A stretch of DNA of 64,000 bases from Kineosporia corallincola (GTDB lineage Bacteria; Actinomycetota; Actinomycetes; Actinomycetales; Kineosporiaceae): positions 1 through 64,000 of the forward strand of contig NZ_JAHBAY010000002.1 of assembly GCF_018499875.1 (NCBI RefSeq), given 5' to 3'. A model generated the notes under the pieces. The model ran no database searches and was not told where the DNA came from. It saw only the letters and a list, made by a program, of their open reading frames with translations. Position 1 is the first letter of the stretch; each line of letters opens with the position of its first letter. Positions 26,601-38,600 of the stretch are shown piece after piece. Made by a program: the position numbers and the translations under genes.

Positions 26601-29600
26601 GCCGCCGCGGTCCGCCGGGCACAGGCGGCCGGTGTGCCGATGATCTTCATGGGAGCCGATCACGCGCAGGAACTACAGCGCCTGGGGCTACTGCCGGGAG
26701 GTGTGCTGGTCCACGACTTCCGTGACGGCGTGCCCGCTTCCATGGCACCAGGGGCTCTTGATCAGGATCCGGTGGGCCGCTTCCCACAGCACTTCACGGG
26801 CGCAGACATCGCCGTCGTCGAGCGAGCCCTGTCCGAGGCTGCCGTGATGGTGGAGAACGCGCCGGAGGGGGAGTGGCGGCGCCTTCTGGAGAACGCGTGG
26901 GACCTGACCACGAATCACTCGCGCCGTCCTCGTCAGGATGTGGAAGATACTGAGAGTCGGCAGGATTCGGACTCCGCAGACGACTATCACCAGCGGCTGC
27001 TGGACATCACCGTTCTGGTGGCCGCCCGGTTGATCACCGGGACCGAGGCTGAGGCCGGGCAGGAAGCGCGCTGGTGGGCCGCGTGGTACCGCAATCCGCG
27101 GCCTGACCGGCTCGACGACCCGGCGCCGGCAACACGACGGCCGGAGCAACCGCACGATCCGCTGCGGCAGCAGCTGAGCCCGTCGCTGGCCCCTGCGACC
27201 CCCGAGCAGGCAGAGTCCACCCCGGACACCGGCGGCATCCTGATCCATGGCGCCCCGCTGCCGCCCGGGCACCCCGCCCTGCAACACCCACGGGTCAGGC
27301 AACTGATGCGAGACGGCCGGACACACAACTTCGGCAGCTACCGGGTGCTGGTCGACTACATTCAGGACACGCACTACAGCGGGCATCTGCCCGGACCGCA
27401 CCGTCAGGGGCTTCTGGTCCGGTTCGCCAAGCGCGACGAGTCGGGTGCCATGATCCGGCACATCGTCGGTGAGAACCACCTGTTCATCACCGGCGAGGAC
27501 ATCCTCCAGGCGGTGTCCCGCGACGGTGAGGCCCCCCACTTCATCCATGAGGGGATTCCGTACGACGACCTGAGCGGCAGCCCGATGCTCAGCGCGGCGC
27601 TGGGCCTGAGCAAGAGACCGGGCTTCCCGGGCGTCCAGATGCGGGAAGGGTATGACTGGAGCGTTCACGGCGGTGAGTCGATCTACCCCAAGCTGGCGTG
27701 GCTGATGACCAAGGTGCTGGGTGAACTGCGGCAGGGCCCCGGCTTCGCCAATCTGGTGGCCTATTACGACCAGGTGGCTTCCCATCAGATCCACTGGTCC
27801 TGGGCCTACGCCGGTGACGTGGCCGGGCGGGTGCACTCCTCCCCGGCCGACGCGAGCGAGGAACAACGCGCGCTCGCTCTAGCATGGGACGAGACCTTCA
27901 ACTCGCTGATTCCTTTCCTGTCCGAGGTCTGGAGTTCCGGGTCGCTGGGTTCGACCTTGAGGGACTGGCAGAGCAAGCCGACCGATCTTTCCGGCGGTGA
28001 GTTGGTCGCGCAGCTGACACGGCTGCTCACCCGTTTCGTGGAGGAGGTGGATACCCGGCTCGCCGACGACCCGGTGATGACCGACGAGGAAAAGGCGGAG
28101 GTGGCACGGATCCCGGACGGCGAAACCCGCCGGTACCGGTGGCGGGACCTGTCACTGGCCGCCCGTATCCGCACGTCGCAGGCGCCCTTGAACTTTGTGG
28201 GAGACGCCCATGCCAGGGTGCTGCAGCGAGAGAACCTGGTGCCCGGCGCGCAGTACCACGACATGACCTTCGATATACCGCAAGATCTTTCGCAGCCACA
28301 GGGGGCGTCGACCGCGATCTGGTCGCCGCCCGCTCAGACGGCCGTGGACGACGATGCCTTCCTGGCTGACCTGGCTGACCCGCAAGCCGTTCCGATGGAA
28401 CGGATCCCGCGCTCGGTACTGCACGAGATGACGCTGGATGCCGTACTGCGGGAGATGGACTGGGAGCCGCAGGTCACGGACGGCGCCGTCGAGGCATTGC
28501 TCACCGGCCGTCCCGGGGACAGCGGCCAGGAATCAGCGCGCGGTGAAGTGGCCTCGCCGAGCAGCACGATGCTGGTCGCACCCGGCATCCGCGAGCGCGT
28601 CGTGCACCGGATCTGGGCCGCCCTCGAGGAGACCGGAGCCCGGGCCGCGTCCTACGGCCGCTCGTGGCGGGAAGATCTGAGCGCGGCGATCGAGGCGCAG
28701 GTCACCCAGGAGTCGCTCAGCGCCCTGGTCGCTGTCGCTCCTGCGCCGAACATCACCGTCCTGGTCCGTTCCCGCCCCACCTCGCCGTCCCGGCGCTGGG
28801 TGAGCATCACGGTGACCGGGCGGCGCGATGACGACGTGAACGGTGCGGCGGTGCCGCTGGTGCGGTTCGGTGTGCTGGTGCAGTTCCGGACCGGCCCGCG
28901 GGCCTGGGTCCGTAACGTCTCCTGGAGGGCGCTGCGCCGGCGGCTGGGCGGTGAGGAGTTCGTCGAGGGGCGGACCGGGCAGGCCGAGCGCGAGATCGTC
29001 CCGGCCAGGCTCGGTTTCAGCGCCGACGGATCGCTGCGCCTGTCCCCGTACCGGCCGCAGGCCGGCACGGACGAGCAGCCCCCCGGCCCCCGGCGTCCGC
29101 TCGTCCCACCGAGGACGATCCCCGAGGCGGACCCGCTCCAGCAGCGTCAGGCTCAGCTCACCCGTAGCGCTCCCTGGCAGGACCCGGCCGAGGGCCTGCT
29201 GCGCCGGGCCAGTCTCTCCGGGCACGAGCGCGCGGTGCCGGTGCGGTCCCGGCCGGTGGCCCGCCGGACGTCACCGGACCCGCAGGAGATCCAGGACACC
29301 GGGCACAACGGGGAAGGATACGAGGCGCTGAAGAAAGGGCTCGGCGAGGACAGGGCCGAGGAGAAGCTGACGCGCGCCTACCGCAAGGAGGCCGGTCAGT
29401 ACGAGCCGCTGCGGCTGAACGGTGTTCCCCCGATGGTGCGGGTGCTGGCATCCCGGCACCTGGGGCTGGTGGACGCCGTCAGTCAGCGGCTGATCCCGGG
29501 GCAGCTCGACGGCCTGGACCTGGAGACGGTCAACGACGCCGCACGGCACGCCGGCATCGAGCGCGAGCTCGTGCGCGCCGACCATCTGCTCAGCCAGGCA

Positions 29601-32600
29601 CAGGTGCAGGGGATGCGCCGGGACCGCCTGGCGCAGCTGGTGAACCAGGTGTGGGAGAGCGCCGCCCGGATCGCCGAGCTGGGACCGGAGGGAGCCTACC
29701 GGCCTCTTCCGCAGGCGACGGCCCATCCGAAAGCGGTCCTCGACCGGTTGCGCCTGAGGGCGGCTCAGAAGAACCTCCTGACCGAGGTGCCGGGCGCGGC
29801 AGCGGTGGCGACCGAGGCGCAGCCGTCGGCGGAGCGTCCCGGCCTGACCCGCAGCGTGAGCGCCACCTCGTTGCGCCGGGCCCTGGTGACGTCCCGGCTG
29901 AACAGCCTGCGACGTTCGCCGGCATCCCGGAGCGTGGACCACCTGCCCCTCACCGGTGGCGTGACGACGCCCGCGCCCGGTTCCGGGACGGAGGCCGTTC
30001 TCAGCGCACCTCTGGTTGCGGAAGGGAGTTCGTCACCTCGGGGGACGACGGTCCCCGCGGTCCCGTCGCTGTCGGTCGCCCCCTATTTCCCCCGAGCCAC
30101 GGGACAGCTGAACGCTGTCGATGTACGAAGCATCGCCGAGCTCGCCGCGATGATCGACGAGCTGGCCGCGCAGTTCGGCCTGACCGTCGATCCGTCCCAG
30201 ATCCGCTTCGTCACCGAGCCACTCGTGCACGAGTTCGACAGTTTCTTCGGGGACGGCCGGAGCTTCCCCGTCCGGGCGCGCGCGAGCCGGCGGAACATCC
30301 TCGGCCACCGTTCTGGTCGTCAGCTCGACATCGGCGTCCAGCTACGGCAGATCCGTCAGGATCCGGCGCTGGATCAGGCGAGCACCCAGTTCCGGCAGGA
30401 GGTCTACCCCCGTCGCTCGGTGACCAACTCGAAGTCCCGGATGAAGGGGGGCGGGGGCGGCTTGCCGCTCGGTATCACCCTGCTCTCCCCGGTGGGAGTC
30501 GGTGGCTCGCTGGAGTTCTCGGCCGGATGGCTGAGCCAGGTCGTGCACCGGCGGGACGTCGTGACCGCGGACCAGCGGTCCTTGCGCAGCGCCGACGGGG
30601 CGCAGTTCCCGATCCGTTTCCAGTACGTGCTCACGGTGGCCCCCGCGGCGCGGCGGGGGGTCTCGACCCCGTTGCGCGATGCGCCGCGCAGCAGTCTCGT
30701 GCCGGGCAAGGCGGTCCTTCAGGCACCGCAGGACCTGCTGGACATCGTCTGGACGCCGCCGGAACAGCGGGTCACGGTCGCGGTGACGCAGGAACAGAAC
30801 GCCGCCGTCGTCGTCGCGCCGTCGTTGGCCGTCGATGCCGTGGTCGATCTCGGCGACCTCCGCGAGGTGCGTGGCGCCCTGCTGCCGGAGGCGATCACCG
30901 CGCCGAAGGCCCCCGGCCGGGAGATCCTTGAGCGCATCTCCCACTCCACGGCTGTGCAGCGCGACCTGATCGCCATGCTGGAGGGCCGTTTCGACTCGCC
31001 CACCCTGCGCGGGCGCACGAGGAAGGACTGGACCGCCCTCAACAGCAGCGCCAGGATCACCCACGCGATGCCGCTGGGGATTGCCGGGCCGGCGAACCTG
31101 CGTTCGGCCCGGGTGACCGGGCAGAACCTGATGATCAGCAACGGCCGGGTGATCGACCTGAGCCTCGCCGTCGGGCCGGCCGTCGGGGTGGGGTTCGATC
31201 CGGTGTCCTGGCTGGCCTGGCGGTTCCTGCTCAACGGGGGTCTGAGCTGGGGGACGACGGACGAGGTTGTGCACTCCACCCAGGGCAAGGAGGGTTTCCA
31301 GGTCTCCAGCCATCCCCGGGTGCTGTACCTGGTCAGCATCCTGGTGACGGACCACGGGTACGAGCCCCGCACGTCCACCTGGCGGCCACTGATGCCGCAG
31401 GGGCACGAAATCCAGGTGGTGCTCAGCCTGTCCACGTTCGAGGCCGCCGGGATCGGGCTGCCCGGTGTCGAGGGCATCGCCCCGATGCTGACCCGGTTCG
31501 ACCCGGCCTCCGGCGCCGAGCCGCGCCTTCTGCCGGCCTGGCTCTCGGACGGGACGCAGACCACCGGGACCCTGGGCACCGTGATCCTGCCCAAGGACGT
31601 GCCGGCCGACCTGGAGGACGCCGTCCGGGGACTGGTGAACGAGTCCGGCGCGGGTGACCTGATCGGGCAGGGAACGGGAGAGCCGAAGACGGCGTCCGGG
31701 GCCGTGGCGCTGGCCCGCTACCTCAACGACCGGGAGATCCGGCAGAACCTCACCCTCGGCTCACTGACCTCGCTGAAGCCGCACACGATCGAGTTCACGA
31801 GGAACGGTGTGCTGTGGCGCGACGTCGTGACCGTCACCATCACGCCGCACCGGGGTGGGGCGGCGTACCAGGGGTTCTGGCAGGTCGTGCAGCGCTCGAC
31901 CAACGTGCACGAGATCAGCACCTCGACCGAGAAGAGCGGCAGCCGGCGGATCGGCTGGCTGAGTGATCTGCGGGCCAGGTTCGTCACCGCGAATGTCGGG
32001 CCGGCCGCCGCGTTCCGCCAGATGTGGGAGCGGGGTTGGACCCGGTCGGCCGGCACTCTGCAGAACAACTTCTCCCTGTGGGTCGGCGACGGGACCACCG
32101 ACGTCTTCCAGGTCCCCGTCGACTTCGTGATCAGCGCCCAGGTGTCCCGGTACACCCGGCCGCGCGCCGCTTACCGGCTGGCCGGCCCGGCCGCGGTCCC
32201 CGGCGCCGACCGGAAGCAGCTGGTCGCCGGCCCGGCTCCCGCGCGGCCCGCCGAGCAGGAGATCGGGGCGCTCTCGCCCCGCCGTCAGGTCCTGTCGATC
32301 AGCTCGACGGTGGTCAGCACCGTGGGCACGATGACGGTGCCCCGGGCGCTGACCAGGAACGCAGGCTCCCGGCCGTGGCCGCAGATCGGCCCGGCGCAAT
32401 ACCGGCGGGACGATCGCCCGCAGGACGGGACCTTGCCGCTGCGCCCGGCGATCCTGGACCGGCCCGGGCCGCGCTCGCCCGGGCACCCGGCCGACCGCGG
32501 GACCGTGCTCCAGATCAGTTTCGGCGACCGGATCCTCGACGTGGTGAAGGATCTGGCCGCACGGGTGACGGACGCGGACTTCGTCGACGGCTACCGGGAC

Positions 32601-35600
32601 GAGCTCGAGGGCTCGTTCGGGGCGGAGGCCGTGGAGAACATGTTCACGACGCTCGGCTGGCACCGCCGGTACGAGGACCTCGAGATCGCCGCGCAGCCCA
32701 GCCTGCTCCGCCCGCGGGTCATGCAGGTTCTCGAGCTCGGGCTGTTCGGCGAGGTCTCGATGCTGGGAGGACAGCACAGCGGCACGGGCCGGTCCCGAAG
32801 CCGGTTCTGGGACCTCGCCCTCGGTCCCAGCGGCCGCAGCGGACCGTACGCCAACTTCCTGGCCGCCACCCTCACCGGCCGGGGCGGACGGGGCGAGAAC
32901 CGCAACGAGCAGCTGGGATTCAGCGGTGACCTGGACCTCACCCTGGTCCAGGGACCGAGCCAGATCCTGTTCCTGGTCAGCAGCGACCTGGTGTGGCAGG
33001 TGGCGGCGGCGTGGGAGAAACCCCCGTCACCGAACACCGGCCGCATCCGCACCCGGCGCGAGAGCGCGCAGATCCGGGTGCCCAACGGCGGCGTGGAACT
33101 GCTCACCGAACGGCAGGCCCGGCGCCTGCCGGCCGATCCCGACACCGGCCGCAGACTCCTGGACCGGCTCGACGAGGTGATCGCGCAGGCCGGGCAGTGG
33201 GGCCGTTCCGATCCGGGCCGCACCTGGATGCTCGAGAACGGTCACGACCCGGACGCCTTCGCGCCGCTGCCGCAGTTGCCGGCCGGCGCGAGCACCCTGG
33301 AGCCGCCGCCGTCCCTGCTCGGCGGCCCCCGGGCCTCGTTGGGTCCCGGGCTGCCGACGGAGGTGCCTGACCTCTCCTACCTGCTCGACCTTCTGATCAC
33401 CGAGATGGGCAGGTACGCCCCGATGGTCTTCCCGGACGGCGGACTGGACAGCAAGGACAACCGGGGCCTGGCGGCACTGCTGTTGCGGCCGGACGGCGTG
33501 GCCGCGTTCCTGCACTCGATGATCGACGGCGGGGCGGTGATCCCCCTGCGCACCTACGGCACCCAGCACGTGCGGCGCAACGTCCTGCGCAAGCGGGACG
33601 CGGCCGGGCACACCCGGGCGCACCGCCTCGCGCACGAGCAGGCACAGGGCGACTCCCTCACCGCGCCCCGGCGCGACCCGGCCCGCGAACGCGCTCACGC
33701 CAAGGCAGCCCACCGCGCCCGGCGCAACCGCACAGCGCTGCTGCGGGTCGAGATCGAGACCGGCCGGGCCGTGTTCGACGAGGTCCTCGCCGACGGCGGC
33801 GACCTGGAGCTGTACACCGAGGCTCTGGTCACCCGGAGCCAGCGGCTGTCCAGGATCAGCCGTCTGCTGGTCGCCCTCACCGCCGGGTACGGGTACGTCG
33901 GTGATGACGGCCAGACGGTCCGCCCGACCGCCTCGGCTGCCCCCGGCGTGGGGTACCAGACCTCGGCCGAGACCAGCGCCGGGGGCGCCGAGCGGGCCAG
34001 GACGATGAGGATGAACTGGGTCATCGGGCACCGGGTGGCCCTGAGCGTCCCGATCGTGAAGGTCCGTCTGTCCGTGGAGCTGCCCGGGGGGCAGTCCTTC
34101 GCCGTCGAGGACCGGCCCGTCACCGCTCCTGGCCCGGACGGGGCGCCTGAGGTGTCCGCTACTTCGCGCCTGCAGCCGATGCGGGTTGAGATGGCGGCCA
34201 GTGTCCTGCGGGCGTCAGGCTCCGGTGCAGCCGGCGCATCCAGTGCCGACGGTGCGGACGGCGTCCAGGTGATCCCGGGTCCGGCCGGGCAGATCCGCAC
34301 GAGCAGCCGGGTCGGCCGGGCCGAGCCGCACGTCGCCGCCTTCCTGGCGGGCGGGCAGCATCCGATCCCGGACGAGGCCTACGTGGAGTGGTTCATCGGC
34401 TCGCGCGAGCTGCGGGAGGTGCTGCTGGCGGCCCGCGGGCCGGGCCGGCACTTCGGCGCCAACGACCGGGCGAAACTGGAGATCAGTGCCAGCAACGAGA
34501 TGGTCCGCAGCTGGCTGCCACTGTCCGGGACGCCCGATGGATATGCCGCCCCGAGGCATGGCCTGAAGGTCTACACCCGCCTGACGAATGCGACGGTCGT
34601 GGCCAGCGGCAGCGATCTGCGGGTAGGGGTCGAGGATCCCCTGGGCGCCTTCGCCCCGTCGCAGCCGCAGGCTCTGAGCGCGCCGGGGCGTTACCGGGTG
34701 AACGAGTGGTCCGGCAACGTCGGCGTGACGCCGGGGGTGGCGCAGGCGGACGGCCGGGGCGAAGGCGGCAGTGGTCCCCGCCTGGTGCAGGGAACGGCCG
34801 ACCGGAACACGATCACTGCCACCTCGGTGCTCAACCGGATGGTCCGGCGCGGCGGCCCGTCGATCGTCGTCCGTTACGACCTCGAGGTCCGGGCCGTCTT
34901 CACCAGCGGCCGGTCGGTGACGGTGACCGACCGGCTCCTGCCTGGTGCCGTCGGCCTGCGGATGAACGCCGACGTGGCGCGGGCCCGGATCGGGTACACC
35001 CTCCAGGACCGGTTCCGGCAGCCGGACGCCGAGATCCGGGAGCTGGACAGCACCGGTACCCGGCGGCAGGAGGCACGGCGGGACCTGCTGGCCAAGGGGC
35101 TGGCCCTGCAGCAGCTCCTCGACGACGCCCGGGTGCAGGAACTGGGTCAGGACAGGGAACCGGTCGCCGACGTCGCCCACGGCGAGGCGCTCGACCGGGC
35201 CCGGGCCCAGGTGTGGCACGCCCGCGGCGTGTACGACCAGGCCGATCATGCCTTCCAGGCGGCGATCCGCACCTGGCTCGAGGCCAAGCGAGGTCCCGAC
35301 CAGGCTCTCGACGACAGTCAAGGAACGCAGCAGTTCGCCGTCCGGGCCGCCTACCGGGCGAAGCCCGTTCCCGGGGCGGTGACCAGCCGCTCCGGCACCA
35401 CCTCCACGCGCTCCTCGACGGGGGCCGGGACGCTGCGGACCAACTCTCTCGCACCCATCCGTGAGGGGCAGCCGTCCGTGTTCCTCTCTCCGCACACGAG
35501 CGCCCCGGCGCTGCTGCCGGGCACCAGCGTTCTGCACGAGGAACCGGAAATCTATGGGGACGAGGGGGATCCGACCGTTCCGCTTGCGGGTCAGCCGGGT

Positions 35601-38600
35601 TCGCGGTCCGCCACCCCTCATGGCCGGACACCGATCTCACCGAACAGCTCCCCGCGTTCCACCACCGACGACGTGACGGTCGTGCGGGCCCCGCGCACCG
35701 GTCCGGTCCCGGCCGAGGCACCCACCCTGCTGGATGTGCTCAAGCCGTCGTGGACGGTGAGCACCACGGCCGCCGGGATGCGGCTGCACCGCGCGGGCAC
35801 ACCGGGCGAGCGGCCGGCGGCCGTGCCCGAGCCGGGCTGGACGACCATCGACGTGGGCGACCCGCAGCTCTCCGGGACCGACCCCGCCGTGCAGGAAGAG
35901 CTACGGCGTCTGCTGAGCGACGAGGGCGCGCACCTGAGCCGGGTGCTGCTGCGCCTGCCCGGGGTGCCGGCCGGGTTCGCCCATGCCCTGGCCGCCGGCC
36001 TCGGCATCGAGGTGGCGTTCACCCCCGCTCACGAGAGCGGCGAATTGGTGCTCATACGACCGGATTCCGGCAATGGCACGGTGCTGGCCGAGTCGCTCGG
36101 CACCGGGCACCTGCCGGCCGGATGGGGCACCCCGGCGCAGGATGCGCTGCGGGGCGCGGTGCGGCAGATGCTCATCGACATGAAGGAGCCGGTGGGCGGC
36201 CGGTCAGAACGGGCGCAGGCCGTAGACCACCTGATCGAGCGGCACACCCGTCCCGAAATCCTGGACAGGCTGCCGCATCTGGCATTCGTGCTGCTCTCCC
36301 TGGCCCATCCCGGGCAGGAGATCCAGGTCTCGATCACCCCGGCAGCGGAAGCCGGAGCGTTCACCGTGACGGCCGGGCGCTACCGCCACGGCCTGCCGCT
36401 GGAGTCACGCTACGGCGCCCCGGGCGGCCACGCCGCGTTGCTGGAGATCACCCGGAGCATCCCGGCCGTTGAGGCGAGTGGCGGGACCCCGTCCACAGCC
36501 GAAGCGTCCCCGGTACACCCGCCCCGGCAGATCGCGCCGGGCGATCCCGGATTCGAGCGGGTGCCGCTGAACCTGCCCGGATCGCAGAACGGGTCGGACC
36601 CCGGCCAGGCGTGGATCTATCTCCAGCGCGGGCCCGGCCTGCTGATCGCTTCCGACAGCCCCGAAAACCTTTCCGGCAGCGGGCAGATTCCGAGCACGCC
36701 GGACGGCGCCGTGACGTTCTCGGTCAGCCGGATCGCCGACCCCGCCGTGGCCCGGGCCGCTCTGGGGCGCTGGGCCGAGTTCACCGGCGAGCGCTCGGCG
36801 CGGTTGCACGACGACCGTGAGGCGGCCGCGAGCCTGCCGGTGCCGGAAGCCAGCGGCCTGCTGCGCGCCCCGATGGAGCTGGACACCCGGTGGCAGCCGG
36901 AGTGGGACACCCGCATCGAGCAGATGCGGCACGAGGAGGGCACCCGATCGGCGGGTGGACCGGTGCGCACCTACGAGGTGGACTTCGCGGAGTACGCGGA
37001 ACCTCTCTACGCCCCGCCGTCCGGACCCGGGATCGAAACGCAGCGAGCCCGGAGCATCCTCGACGGCGACCCCATCGTGAGCGCTGCCGAGGGGAGCGCC
37101 ATGCTGGACCTGATCGCCGTCGTCCGGCCGCTGGGGCAGCGGTACGCCCCCGACGTGCCCCCCTACGTCACCGGTGATCCGCGCGGCTACCTGCGTGCGG
37201 TTCTGGATGCCTCGGCCCGCGAGGGCGGGCCGGGCCGCGACCAGATCGGTCACCTGCTGGCGGCGGCGCGCAACCAGGAGCAGGTGGAACCTGATCACGC
37301 CCCGGCCCGGACCCGTTTCCGCGCCCAGGAGTTCGACGTGACCGATGACGTCACGGTGCTGGAACTGCACAGCGTGGTCCGGCTCGAGCCGGACCGGGAC
37401 GCCGGCGGCCAGGCCCTGGTGACGCAGCAGGAACTCGACGCATCGGCCCAGGACACCGAGGCCTGGATCGGCCGGATCTTCAACCGCACCGCCCGGTTCC
37501 GGCTCGACGGCCGCTGGCGGTACGTGCGCAACCGGACCCGGGTGGTCACCGACCCGGACGTCCCCGCCGACCGGGTGATCGTCCTGCTGCCCGGCGACCC
37601 GCCGCTGCCGGGTGAGGCGACACGGCAGAACCGGGAGAACGAGACCCGTTTCTACGTCGGCACTCCCGGCCCGGTGAAGGCCCACGAGGCCGGGGCGCAT
37701 CCGTACTTCCTGGCCGACCGGGAGGCCGTCCGCGCCGACGAGACGTTCGAGCGTCCGCTGCGCCGCGCAAGGCTGCGCACCGTCGTACCCGGTGCGGGCC
37801 CGCGCGACGGGCGGATCCAGGACCTGCCCCCGACCGGCCTGGACCAGTACACCTCCCCGGCCGTGACCACGGTGATGGGACCCCTGGGCGCCGACCCCCG
37901 CCCCACCCTGCGTGATCTCGTGCGCATCTACCGGATCGTCGTGGACGCACCGCGGGCCGATTCCGAGGTGAGCGCCGTCCCCCAGATCGACCGCGCTGCC
38001 CTGGCACTCGCGGATCTGCCGGCCGCCGCCAGGATGCTGCAGGCCCACCTGACCGGCGAACTCGAGGCCGCCGGTCACGCCCTGCCGGAGGCGCCGCACG
38101 AGTTGCGCACGCTGATCAGCCCCCGTGGGCTGGGTCTTCTGCCGCCGGGCGGACGGCCGATGCGGGTGCGGCTGTCGGGCCAGGACCGCTCGGACCTGCT
38201 GATCGACCTCGCCCTGATCGCCTCGGCGGCCGGACGTCCCTCGGCCGTCGGGGTCACCGTGCACCGCGTCGTCTCCGGGCCGGACCAGCCGCTCGTCGCC
38301 GACGAGGTCGCGGGTTTCGCCGTCCAGATCCCGATCGCCCGGACACTGCCCGGTAGCGTGGGACTGGACGGCTCGGGCCGCCCGGCCGCAGTGGCCCCGG
38401 CGCCCGTGCCGGAGGCCGGTGAACAGAGCGCCGAGGGGCCGCAGCAGCACGGGGAGGGCGGCTGGGACGTCGTCCACACTTCGGCGGAGCTGCTGAGAAG
38501 CCTGCGCACCGGGGCCCGGGTCGCGGGGTACGTGGCCACCCCGACGCAGCGGTCCACGGCCGGGACGGTGTTCGACCTGGCCCGGCACCCCCACGTGGCC

